DNA of 47,816 nucleotides, taken from contig NZ_CAKZKL010000042.1 in the NCBI RefSeq assembly GCF_937123735.1, forward strand, positions 1 to 47,816. The letters are read 5' to 3'. This document shows positions 27,963-35,592 of this stretch, one piece after another; position 1 is the stretch's first letter, and the number at the start of each line of letters is the position of its first letter. The notes under the pieces are model-generated. The model was not told the DNA's origin and did no database searches. It saw only the letters and a list, made by a program, of their open reading frames with translations. The DNA is from an uncultured Lentibacter sp. (GTDB lineage Bacteria; Pseudomonadota; Alphaproteobacteria; Rhodobacterales; Rhodobacteraceae). A program made the translations under genes and the position numbers.

Positions 27963-29075
27963 GTGCGTTTGTTTGCCCGTTTCGGTCTTTTGGCCTGTTT
28001 GAGTCTCAGTCTTGCCGCCTGTTCGCTGCCGCGCGGAGCGGCGCTTGTCCAAGAGGTGGTCCGCGAGACACGCTCCCAAGATCCGAGCTTTCAGGTTGTG
28101 CCGGTCACCCGCGCCGCGCTGCCCGATATTGCCAGCTGGCCACGCACGGGCGCGACAACGCCCTACAGCTGGCCCAGCGCCACCCGCGGCTCCAACGCCG
28201 ATACAATCCGCGCCGGCGACAGCATCGACCTGATCATCTGGGACAGTGATGCCAACTCCCTGCTGACAGGGGCCGGCTCAAAATCAACCGATATGCGCGG
28301 GCTGAGGGTCTCGCCTGCGGGCACGGTCTTTGTGCCCTATCTGGATGAGGTGGTCGTCTCCGGCTTCAGCTCCACAGAAGCCCGCCGCCATATCCAGCAA
28401 CGCCTCACCGAAATATCGCCCTCAGCACAGGTGCAGCTCATGTTGAGCGCCGGACAGCAAAACTCGGTCGATCTGGTGGCTGGCGTTGGCAAGCCCGGCA
28501 GCTACCCCTTGCCCAGCAAGAACACCTCGATCCTGAGCGTGCTCTCGCTGGCTGGCGGAATCGACCAAGGGCTGCGCAATCCGCTTGTGCGGCTCAACCG
28601 CGCCAACCGCTCCTATGCGGTGCGCGCCGAAAAACTCTATACCGATCAGTCCCTGAACACCGTGTTGCGCGGTGGCGACAAAATCATCGTGCGCGAGGAT
28701 GACCGCTACTTCACCGCCCTCGGCGCAACCGGCACAGAGACAATCGTGCCCTTTGATCAGGAGACCATCACCGCCATGGAAGCCCTGTCGCGGCTGGGCG
28801 GGCTCTCAGATGCGCGCGCCAATCTCAAGGCGGTTCTGGTGTTGCGTGAATACAGCGCCGCACAAACCGGCGCAGGCCCCGGGCGGCCCGAGCTTGCCCA
28901 TGTGGTCTTCACCTTCGATCTCACCCATGCCGACGGCCTCTTTGCCGCCCGCAGCTTTGAGATCGCCGCCGGAGACACCATTCTCGCCACAGAATCGGCC
29001 GTCACAGCGGCGCGCTCACTCTTTGGCCTGATCGGCTCGGCCTTCGGACTGGCCACAACCCTGAGCGGCAGCTAA
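27963..29075 (+). CDS. Polysaccharide export lipoprotein, Wza type
   Basis: Outer-membrane secretin-like exporter of capsule or exopolysaccharide, 370 residues. The signal peptide ends in the lipobox LAAC with C20 as the lipid site. The Poly_export domain starts near TIRAGDSIDLIIWD, with the conserved VSPAGTVFVPYLDEVVVSG strand, and is followed by SLBB-like domains (VGKPGSYPLPSKNTSILSVLSLAGG and ATGTETIVPFDQETITAMEALSRLGGL). The GTG at 27963 follows a G-rich site. No Wzc-type kinase or polymerase lies nearby, so it forms a small group with the divergent transferase and epimerase. Confidence 0.92.
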   Translation: MRLFARFGLLACLSLSLAACSLPRGAALVQEVVRETRSQDPSFQVVPVTRAALPDIASWPRTGATTPYSWPSATRGSNADTIRAGDSIDLIIWDSDANSLLTGAGSKSTDMRGLRVSPAGTVFVPYLDEVVVSGFSSTEARRHIQQRLTEISPSAQVQLMLSAGQQNSVDLVAGVGKPGSYPLPSKNTSILSVLSLAGGIDQGLRNPLVRLNRANRSYAVRAEKLYTDQSLNTVLRGGDKIIVREDDRYFTALGATGTETIVPFDQETITAMEALSRLGGLSDARANLKAVLVLREYSAAQTGAGPGRPELAHVVFTFDLTHADGLFAARSFEIAAGDTILATESAVTAARSLFGLIGSAFGLATTLSGS

Positions 29076-29099
29076 CCCGCTGCGGGCCGCTCTGGTTGC

Positions 29100-30407
29100 T
29101 CAAAAGGACGGCAACCAGAGCGCAAGCCCGGGAAAGGCGATCAGCAACCCCACCAGAAACAACGAACAGAAAATATAGGGAAATGCGGAGGTATATATCT
29201 CTCGCATGGTCGTTCCCGCCGGGGCCACCCCCTTCATGACAAACAGAAGCAAGCCAAAGGGCGGCGTGGTAAAGCTGATCTCCAGCGAGAGCAGCATGAT
29301 CAGCGCAAACCAGATCGGATCAAAGCCAAGCGTCTGCGCCAGCGGAAAGAAAATCGGAACCGTCAGCAGCATGATCGAGATCTGTTCCATGAACATTCCA
29401 AGCAGCAAAAGCACCCCGAACATGACAAGCAGCATCACAAGCGGTGCCAGATCAAAGCTGGTCGCCCAGCTTACAAGCCCGCGTGATGCGCCGGAAAAGG
29501 CCAGAAGCTGGCTGAACGTGGCCGAGCCGAACACGATGAGATAGGCCATCAACGTCACCCGCATCGCCCCGAGCACCGACTTTTTCATCGCCTCCCATGT
29601 GAGGCAGCGAAACACAGCCGCCAGCAAGAGCACGCCCAAAGCGCCAAAGGCCGCAGCCTCCGAGGGGGTCACAAAACCCTGTATCATCAGCACGATGATA
29701 ACAACCATGACGCTGATCATCGGCACAACCTCCCGCAAGAGCAGAGCCAGCTTGGTGCCAAAAGACATGGGCGCAACCTCATAGGCCGGGGCGGCTGTCG
29801 GGTCTATCTTGGTCTGAATCCAGATCGTTGCCATGTAAAACCCCGCCAGGATCAGCCCGGGGATCACCCCGGCAATCAGCAGGGCAGCCACATCAATTTG
29901 CGCCAATGTGGCCAGCAGCACAGCCAGCGCAGACGGCGGGATGATGATGGCCAGCCCACCTGTTCCAAGGATCGGGCCGATGCTCATATGCGATTTGTAG
30001 CCACGGCGGCTCATCTCCGGAACCATGAGCGAACCAAGAAGCGCCGTGGAGCCCATAGAGGAGCCTGACAGCGTGGAAAACGCCGTGCCACCCAGCACCG
30101 TGACATAGCTCAGCCGGCCAGGCAAACGGCCCAACAGCTTGTCAATCGCCGTGAACATCCGCCCGCCAAGCCCGGTGTGAAAGAAAATCTCCCCCATCAA
30201 CAAGAACAGGGGGATGGGCATCAGCGCGTATTTGGTCAGCGCGCCCAGCCCGTTGTTCAACAGCTGTGTGATGCCACGCTCTCCGCCCATGAAGACCCAA
30301 GCGCCAAGGATGTTGGCCGCCAGAAAAGCCAGTGCAATCGGCATCCCGATCGCCATGAGAAAAACGATAGTGCCCAACAGTAGGGCCAGCGCCTCGAACC
30401 ATTCCAT
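29100..30407 (-). CDS. dctM: TRAP transporter large permease (DctM)
   Basis: Membrane subunit of 435 residues that carries an organic acid using the sodium gradient. About twelve hydrophobic segments are present, with the family features GERGITQLLNNGLGALTKYALMPIPLFLLMGE, SGSSMGSTALLGSLMVPEM, and PPSALAVLLATLAQ. The start ATG at 30407 gives MEWFEALALLLG; the frame is open to 30521 but that part lies inside dctQ. Its start overlaps the dctQ stop by one base (TAATG). It is the last gene of the leftward catabolic operon. Confidence 0.95.
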   Translation of the reverse strand: MEWFEALALLLGTIVFLMAIGMPIALAFLAANILGAWVFMGGERGITQLLNNGLGALTKYALMPIPLFLLMGEIFFHTGLGGRMFTAIDKLLGRLPGRLSYVTVLGGTAFSTLSGSSMGSTALLGSLMVPEMSRRGYKSHMSIGPILGTGGLAIIIPPSALAVLLATLAQIDVAALLIAGVIPGLILAGFYMATIWIQTKIDPTAAPAYEVAPMSFGTKLALLLREVVPMISVMVVIIVLMIQGFVTPSEAAAFGALGVLLLAAVFRCLTWEAMKKSVLGAMRVTLMAYLIVFGSATFSQLLAFSGASRGLVSWATSFDLAPLVMLLVMFGVLLLLGMFMEQISIMLLTVPIFFPLAQTLGFDPIWFALIMLLSLEISFTTPPFGLLLFVMKGVAPAGTTMREIYTSAFPYIFCSLFLVGLLIAFPGLALWLPSF

Positions 30408-30907
30408 TATTCGTGTATCCCTGCTTCGCCGCTGTGCATCAGCTCGGAACCGAAAACGAAGCGGGAAAATTCTACAGCCATCAGGCCAAACGAGAGCGGA
30501 AAGGCAATCGTAAGCAGCCACCGCGGGAAGTAGTAGGCGCGGGTGTCAAAGTCGCCGCGCTCCAGGTTGGTGAGAACCAGTTCTGCCCCCTTCCAGGCCA
30601 GGATCACGCAAACCAGAACACAGGCCAGCGCCACAGCCCGGCTGAGACTCTGGCGCGCGCGCTCGGGCAAACTGGCGGTGACCAGCTCGATATGCACATG
30701 CCCCTTCTCGCGCACCAACCAGGGCGCGCCAAGCATGGTCATATAGAGAAGGCCATATTCCGCCGACGTGAAAAGCCAGGCAAAGGGCTGCACTCCAAAG
30801 TTGCGCATCACAACCGACGTGATGACCGACACCATGATCCAGACAAGCATGAAGCCCGATATCGCGGCCATCCCGTAGAGCAGACCCTTATAGGTTTTGG
30901 TGATCAT
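30407..30907 (-). CDS. dctQ: TRAP transporter small permease (DctQ)
   Basis: Four-helix membrane subunit of 166 residues that bridges the binding protein and DctM. Helices lie near residues 8-30, 45-65, 88-108 and 130-150. Family signatures are SAEYGLLYMTMLGAPWLVREKGHVHIEL and YFPRWLLTIAFPLSFGLMAVEF. The ATG at 30907 is preceded by GGAG at a slightly long distance. It follows dctP after a hairpin terminator-like element, which would lower the amount of the membrane subunits relative to the binding protein. Confidence 0.94.
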   Translation of the reverse strand: MITKTYKGLLYGMAAISGFMLVWIMVSVITSVVMRNFGVQPFAWLFTSAEYGLLYMTMLGAPWLVREKGHVHIELVTASLPERARQSLSRAVALACVLVCVILAWKGAELVLTNLERGDFDTRAYYFPRWLLTIAFPLSFGLMAVEFSRFVFGSELMHSGEAGIHE

Positions 30908-30920
30908 CGCAGAGGGCTCC

Positions 30921-30957
30921 AAAAAGCAAAACGGGCCCACCCCCAAGGGCAGGCCCG
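30921..30957 (-). terminator. Attenuator-like hairpin between dctP and dctQ
   Basis: On the minus strand CGGGCC and GGCCCG pair around a GC-rich interior, followed by GTTTTGCTTTTT. It lies ten bases after the dctP stop and before dctQ. In TRAP operons such partial terminators give much more binding protein than permease. Confidence 0.65.
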
Positions 30958-30966
30958 CGTGGGGGG

Positions 30967-31980
30967 TTATTTGGCTGCGTCAAGGTCGTAGAACAGCTCA
31001 AGCAGACGGTCGTAATTGCCTGTGCCACCGGGCTGTCCGGCCATGACCTCCTTCATGCGCTCCCATGTTTTTTCACGGGCTGCCGCAAGATAGTTGGCCT
31101 TGGCTTCGCCCTCCAGGGAGATAACCTTCATGCCCGCAGCATCAAGCGCGGCAAAGTCCTCATCTCGCTTGGATTGCAACGCGGCAACGCTGTCTTTCTC
31201 GTGCTGGATCGCCACATCCTGAAGGATCGTGCGGGCCTCCTCAGACAGTGAATTCCACTTTTCGTTGTTCACGATCACGCCAAGGTCAGTCGAGAAAAAG
31301 CAGGGCTCGATCCGGTAGTTGAGAAACTCGTTCCACTTCAGATCAATCAGGCCGATCTGGGTCCAACCCGTCGCATCAACAACACCGCGCTGCAACGCGG
31401 AATAAACTTCGCCTGTCGGCAAATCAATGACCTGCGCGCCGAGGTAGTTTGTAAAGAACGCGTTATACACGTTGTTGCCACGCAGCTTGAGCCCTTCCAC
31501 CTCAAGGTTGCCGTTCGCATCAAACTGCGGCTCATCGCGTGTCCAGAGGTTGTAGCACACCCCGCTGTCAAACCAGCCCAGATACTTCAGGCCCATCTTC
31601 TCCTGATGGATTTGGTCAATCAGGGCGATGCCACCGTTGACGCGTGTTTCCACCGCGGTGAGGTTTGAGGCCACCATCGCATCTTTTTCAGGCAGCGCAC
31701 CGCCATAAAAAGAGCCGGGCGTATAGACCATATCAACAATACCATCACGCACCGCATCGGGCTGCTGGAACATGCCAATCGCCTCGGGGCCACCGCGCAC
31801 ATCAATCTGGATCACCCCCTTACCGGCGGCATTTACCTTGTCCACAAAGCTCAGGAAGCTCTTGGTGTAGATCAGCGTTTCCGGAAAAGCATGCACCGCC
31901 GAAATCGTCTCTTCCGCTTTGAGTGCGCCCGCAACCAGCGTGGCACCTGCAAGCAGGCTTCCCAGTAGTTTCATCTTCAT
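30967..31980 (-). CDS. dctP: TRAP transporter substrate-binding protein (DctP)
   Basis: Periplasmic binding protein of 337 residues. The signal peptide MKMKLLGSLLAGATLVAGALKA is cut before EETISAVHAF. The mature part has the DctP fold, with the conserved VIQIDVRGGPEAIGMFQQPDAV stretch, YTPGSFYGG, and the helix-capping region LQRGVVDATGWTQIG. The start ATG at 31980 follows GGAGGA; the frame is open to 32220, which is inside leuD and rejected. The ligand is probably a carboxylate handled by the enzymes of the divergent operons. Confidence 0.94.
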   Translation of the reverse strand: MKMKLLGSLLAGATLVAGALKAEETISAVHAFPETLIYTKSFLSFVDKVNAAGKGVIQIDVRGGPEAIGMFQQPDAVRDGIVDMVYTPGSFYGGALPEKDAMVASNLTAVETRVNGGIALIDQIHQEKMGLKYLGWFDSGVCYNLWTRDEPQFDANGNLEVEGLKLRGNNVYNAFFTNYLGAQVIDLPTGEVYSALQRGVVDATGWTQIGLIDLKWNEFLNYRIEPCFFSTDLGVIVNNEKWNSLSEEARTILQDVAIQHEKDSVAALQSKRDEDFAALDAAGMKVISLEGEAKANYLAAAREKTWERMKEVMAGQPGGTGNYDRLLELFYDLDAAK

Positions 31981-32065
31981 CGTGTCGTCCTCCACTGTTT
32001 CGGGGCAGTCGCCCCCTTCTTTCGGGCCTGTTTCTGCCCAATGTTTCCGCCCAAGGTGGCGGTTT

Positions 32066-32677
32066 TCAATCCGGTCCGCTGGGCCAGGCCCAAGGGGTGG
32101 TTTGATAGCGTAAATCTTTGAATTTCTTGATGGCCATGCCCTGCGCCAGCGACAGGTCAATATCGTCCCAGCCGTTGATGAGTTTCTTGGCCCAACTGTC
32201 ATCCAGCTCAAAAGCGCCACTCAGCGTCCCAAGCCGAAGCTGGCGGGCGCTGATATCAATCTCGATGTCCCGCGCGCCCTCGGCCAGAGCCGTGGCCAGC
32301 TCACCCTGAAGCGCCCCGTCTATCCTGGCAGGCAACAGCCCGTTGTTCACAGCATTTGAGGCGAAAATATCGCCAAAGCTCGGGGCGATCACCGCACAGA
32401 TGCCCGCATCAACAAGCGCATAGACAGCCGCCTCGCGCGAGGAGCCGCTGCCAAAATTGCGCCCGGCCACCAGCACGCTGGCCCCCTCATGACGGTTGAG
32501 CGCAAACTCCGCGCGCAAGCGTCCCTCTGCGTCTCGGCGCATATCATGCAGCAAATAGGGCCCATAGCCCTCCGCGCGCGGCACCGACATGAAACGCGCC
32601 GGAATCAGCTGGTCCGTGTCGATGTTGGCCTGCGGCAGGCCAACCGCCAAACCCTTGTGGCTGTTCCAACCGCTCAT
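32066..32677 (-). CDS. leuD: LeuD-type hydro-lyase small subunit
   Basis: Small subunit of an aconitase-family dehydratase, 203 residues. Family motifs are QANIDTDQLIPARF and the active-site loop GRNFGSGSSREAA. Biosynthetic LeuD converts 2- to 3-isopropylmalate with LeuC. Here the operon partners are a GntR regulator and a TRAP transporter, not other leu genes, and a 2-alkylmalate-lyase-like enzyme lies in the divergent operon. A role as an alkylmaleate or dimethylmaleate-type hydratase subunit (as DmdB of Eubacterium barkeri) is therefore proposed. The start ATG at 32677 overlaps the leuC stop by one base. Confidence 0.88.
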   Translation of the reverse strand: MSGWNSHKGLAVGLPQANIDTDQLIPARFMSVPRAEGYGPYLLHDMRRDAEGRLRAEFALNRHEGASVLVAGRNFGSGSSREAAVYALVDAGICAVIAPSFGDIFASNAVNNGLLPARIDGALQGELATALAEGARDIEIDISARQLRLGTLSGAFELDDSWAKKLINGWDDIDLSLAQGMAIKKFKDLRYQTTPWAWPSGPD

Positions 32678-34080
32678 CACACCCGCCCCTCAAGCAAGGG
32701 GCGCACATCGCTCAGCACACCTGTCACAGCGGCCGCCGCCACCATCGCCGGGCTCATCAGATGGGTGCGCGCACCGCGCCCCTGACGGCCTTTGAAATTG
32801 CGGTTGGTCGAGGACGCACAGCGCTTGCCTTCTCCCACAAGGTCGCCGTTCATCCCCACACACATCGAACAGCCCGCCGCGGCCCACTCAAGGCCCGCCG
32901 CGCCAAAAATCTGGTCAAGCCCCTCGCGTTCGGCCTGCGCCTTCACCTGTGCCGAGCCGGGCGAAATCAGACCGGGCACCTTCGCCTTGCGCCCGGCCAG
33001 AACAGCCGCCGCCGCGCGCAGATCCTCGATCCGCCCGTTGGTGCAAGAGCCGATGAAAACCTGGTCCACCGGGGTGCCGGCCAGCCTCTGCCCCGGTGTC
33101 AGGCCCATATAGGCATAGGCCGCGTGGGCCGCTTCGGCCTTTGCGGGGGGCAAATCGGCCGGATCAGGCAGAACAGCGGTGATGGGCAGGGCCTGCTCAG
33201 GGCTAGTCCCCCATGTCACCGTCGGGGCGATCTCGCCCGCATCCAGCCACACCTCGCGCTCAAAATGCGCATCTGCGTCGCTGGCCAGCGCCGTCCAATC
33301 CGCGCAGGCTGCGGGCCAGCCAGCCCCCTGCGGCGCAAAGCGTCGCCCTTGCAGATACGAAAATGTCGTTTCATCTGGCGCAACCATCCCGAACCGCGCG
33401 CCGCCCTCTATCGAGAGGTTGCACAGCGTCATGCGCCCCTCCATGGACAACCCCCGGACCGTGCTGCCCGCATATTCAACCGCATGGCCCTGAGCGCCAT
33501 CGGTGCCAAGGCGGGCAATCCAGCCAAGAGCAATGTCCTTTGCGCTCACCCCCGGGCCCAACGCCCCATCCACCGTAATCCGCATCGCCTTGGGCTTGCG
33601 CTGCCAAATGGTTTGCGTGGCCAGAACATGGGCGACCTCAGTGGCGCCAATGCCAAAGGCCAGCGCCCCGAAAGCCCCGTGGGTCGAGGTGTGGCTGTCA
33701 CCGCAATTGATGAGCAGCCCCGGCAGCGTCAACCCCTCCTCGGGGCCAAGCACATGCACAATCCCCTGCAACGGGTCATCCAGATCATAAAGCCGCACCC
33801 CATGCGCGGTTGCATTGCTGCGCAGCGTTTGGATCATCCGTTCGATCTGCGGATCAGCACGCCGTGCGCGGCCCCGCGTGGGCGCATAATGGTCCACAAC
33901 CGCAAATGTCAGTGCAGGCTCGGCCAGTGCCAAACCACGCGCCTTCAGCTTGGCAAACGCATGATGCGAGCCTTCATGCACCAAATGCCGGTCCACCCAG
34001 AGCAGAGACACGCCATCCTCGCGCAAAAGCACCTCATGCGCACCCCAGAGCTTGTCGAGCATGGTTTGCGCAGCGCCCAT
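32677..34080 (-). CDS. leuC: LeuC-type hydro-lyase large subunit
   Basis: Large iron-sulfur subunit of an aconitase-family hydro-lyase, 467 residues. The three cluster cysteines are in IGSCTNGR and AGCSMCVGMN, and CGDSHTSTHGAFGALAFGIG and SMEGRMTLCNLSIEGGA are kept as in LeuC. In place of the usual LeuC segment DHNVST/PT it has DHYAPTRGRARR, and DATAxx-type loops differ, which hints at a changed substrate. The start is ATG 34080, sharing its A with the gntR stop (TGATG). Catabolic context argues for a hydratase of an alkylmaleate, but it could also serve leucine synthesis if no other copy exists. Confidence 0.9.
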   Translation of the reverse strand: MGAAQTMLDKLWGAHEVLLREDGVSLLWVDRHLVHEGSHHAFAKLKARGLALAEPALTFAVVDHYAPTRGRARRADPQIERMIQTLRSNATAHGVRLYDLDDPLQGIVHVLGPEEGLTLPGLLINCGDSHTSTHGAFGALAFGIGATEVAHVLATQTIWQRKPKAMRITVDGALGPGVSAKDIALGWIARLGTDGAQGHAVEYAGSTVRGLSMEGRMTLCNLSIEGGARFGMVAPDETTFSYLQGRRFAPQGAGWPAACADWTALASDADAHFEREVWLDAGEIAPTVTWGTSPEQALPITAVLPDPADLPPAKAEAAHAAYAYMGLTPGQRLAGTPVDQVFIGSCTNGRIEDLRAAAAVLAGRKAKVPGLISPGSAQVKAQAEREGLDQIFGAAGLEWAAAGCSMCVGMNGDLVGEGKRCASSTNRNFKGRQGRGARTHLMSPAMVAAAAVTGVLSDVRPLLEGRV

Positions 34081-34880
34081 CAACGCTCGCTCCCGCTCTC
34101 GCCAATCGCCGGCTCCCAGTGGCGCGCGCCCCCTTCGCCAACCCGCGTCAGCGGCATGTCCAGGCGAAACATGTCGGGCCGGTAGAGCCCGGACAGATAT
34201 TCCACGCCATTGCCCTCCACATCCCGCACAACGCGGCGCAGCGAGAGCAGGGCAGAGCCCACTTCAACCTCAAGCGCCTCGGCCACATCCGGCCCCGCCA
34301 GCATCGCACTCACCGATTGATGCGCTTCCTTGATCTGCACGCCACTGCGCTCCAGAAGCTTGAAAAGCGGCGTGGTCGCCAAATCGTTTTCCGAGTAGTT
34401 CTGGGCAATCTGCGCCGGCACATATGTTGTCAAATGCGAAAACGGCACATCCCCCGCCAGGCGCACCCGTGTCGCGATCTGGACTTTGGCCGCCCCGCCC
34501 AAACCCATCGCAGACGCAACGAAATCAGGCGCGCTGCCATAGGAAAACGACAAAAGCCGCGCGGTTGTCTTCTGGCCCATCTCCACAAGCTGGGGCATGA
34601 GCGTGTTGAAATTCATTTCGGCGCGCTGGCCGCTGGCCGCGCGGGCGCGCACCCGCGTGCCGCTGCCGATCCGCCGCTCGATCAAGCCGCCCTGCGCCAG
34701 GGCATCAAGTGCCCGGCGCACCGTCACCCGGCTGACGCTGAACGCCTCCGCAAGCTTTTGTTCGCCCGGCAAAGTCTCGCCATCGCGCAAATCGCCACCG
34801 CTGATCTGGTCGCGCAGAGCAAGGTAAACACGCCGCGCCTTGGCCCCTTCTGGCAGTATCTGGACAGCTTCCGGCCGCAT
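34080..34880 (-). CDS. GntR-family regulator, HutC subfamily
   Basis: Regulator of 266 residues with an N-terminal winged helix (LPGEQKLAEAFSVSRVTVRRALDALAQGGLIERRIGSGTRV split over residues about 42-82) and a C-terminal UTRA effector domain (about 95-250) with DVPFSHLTTYVP and VEYLSGLYRPD. It heads the leftward operon and is the likely controller of the whole divergent cluster through the palindromes at 34976-35004. Three starts are possible: GTG 34904, ATG 34898, ATG 34880; the last follows GGGAG nine bases upstream and is chosen. UTRA domains bind small catabolic effectors, here perhaps the substrate or an intermediate. Confidence 0.92.
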   Translation of the reverse strand: MRPEAVQILPEGAKARRVYLALRDQISGGDLRDGETLPGEQKLAEAFSVSRVTVRRALDALAQGGLIERRIGSGTRVRARAASGQRAEMNFNTLMPQLVEMGQKTTARLLSFSYGSAPDFVASAMGLGGAAKVQIATRVRLAGDVPFSHLTTYVPAQIAQNYSENDLATTPLFKLLERSGVQIKEAHQSVSAMLAGPDVAEALEVEVGSALLSLRRVVRDVEGNGVEYLSGLYRPDMFRLDMPLTRVGEGGARHWEPAIGESGSER

Positions 34881-34975
34881 CGATGATTCTCCCGACATTC
34901 GCACCCGACCGTAAATATGTTACTTTCAAAAGCAAGTATTAGTATTCATAATATCCAAAAATTTTCGCTGGTAAG

Positions 34976-35004
34976 ATACAATATTTGTATTACAAATAAT
35001 ACAA
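34976..35004. promoter_or_regulatory. Nested palindromes, candidate GntR operator
   Basis: Three overlapping perfect dyads: ATACAA-TAT-TTGTAT (34976-34990), TTGTA-T-TACAA (34985-34995) and TTGTATTA-CAAA-TAATACAA (34985-35004). They lie between the GntR-family gene and the rightward operon, 21 bases before the first rightward start codon and ending just before its AGGAGG. A -10-like TACAAT (34977-34982) lies inside, so binding would block the rightward promoter. Assigning it to the adjacent HutC-type regulator is inference. Confidence 0.75.
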
Positions 35005-35025
35005 CTTGAAGCGCAGGAGGGTGCC

Positions 35026-35592
35026 ATGCCGATCGTCGAGCTACATCTGCTGGCCGGATATAATCCGGAGGAAAAACAACGTCTTGGCGAAGCTCTGACA
35101 GATGCCGTGCGATTCGTCGTGCCGGCGGCTCCAGAGCTGGTCACCGTCATGATCCACGACATGCCTGCCCAAAATTACTACCGCGGCCGCACTCAGCGCA
35201 GCCCGGCGCCCGCCCGTCCCGATCCGGCCCAGCTTGTGGCCACCTATCTGGCAGCCATGGAAGCACGCGACCTTGACAAGGCCCGCGCCATGCTCGCCGC
35301 AGACTTCACCATGACCTTCCCCGGAACGGCCCCGATGCACAGCCTGAAAGAGCTGATTGCCTGGTCCAGACCGCGCTACAAATTCGTCACCAAAACCTTC
35401 GAGGGCTTTGACGCAATGCAAGGCGCAGGCGACGCCGCCATTGTCTATTGCCGCGGAACCCTGCAAGGCGAGTATCACGACGACACCCGCTTTGAAGGCA
35501 TCCGCTTCATTGACCGTTTTGAAGTCAAAGACGGCAAGATCACCCAACAAGATGTTTGGAACGACATGGCCGAAGTGAGCGCAAAAAAATGA
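35026..35592 (+). CDS. Tautomerase-SnoaL fusion protein
   Basis: 188-residue fusion. Residues 1-60 match the 4-oxalocrotonate tautomerase fold, with the N-terminal Pro after the initiator Met (MPIVELHLLAG) as general base, and IHDMPAQNYYRGR near the end. The Arg usually at position 11 is not seen. Residues about 68-185 match the SnoaL/ketosteroid-isomerase fold (LVATYLAAMEARDLDKARAML, then FEGIRFIDRFEVKDGKI). Both domains handle enol or keto isomers, so the fusion may isomerise a pathway intermediate. The ATG follows AGGAGG; the stop overlaps hyuB by four bases. Confidence 0.87.
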   Translation: MPIVELHLLAGYNPEEKQRLGEALTDAVRFVVPAAPELVTVMIHDMPAQNYYRGRTQRSPAPARPDPAQLVATYLAAMEARDLDKARAMLAADFTMTFPGTAPMHSLKELIAWSRPRYKFVTKTFEGFDAMQGAGDAAIVYCRGTLQGEYHDDTRFEGIRFIDRFEVKDGKITQQDVWNDMAEVSAKK

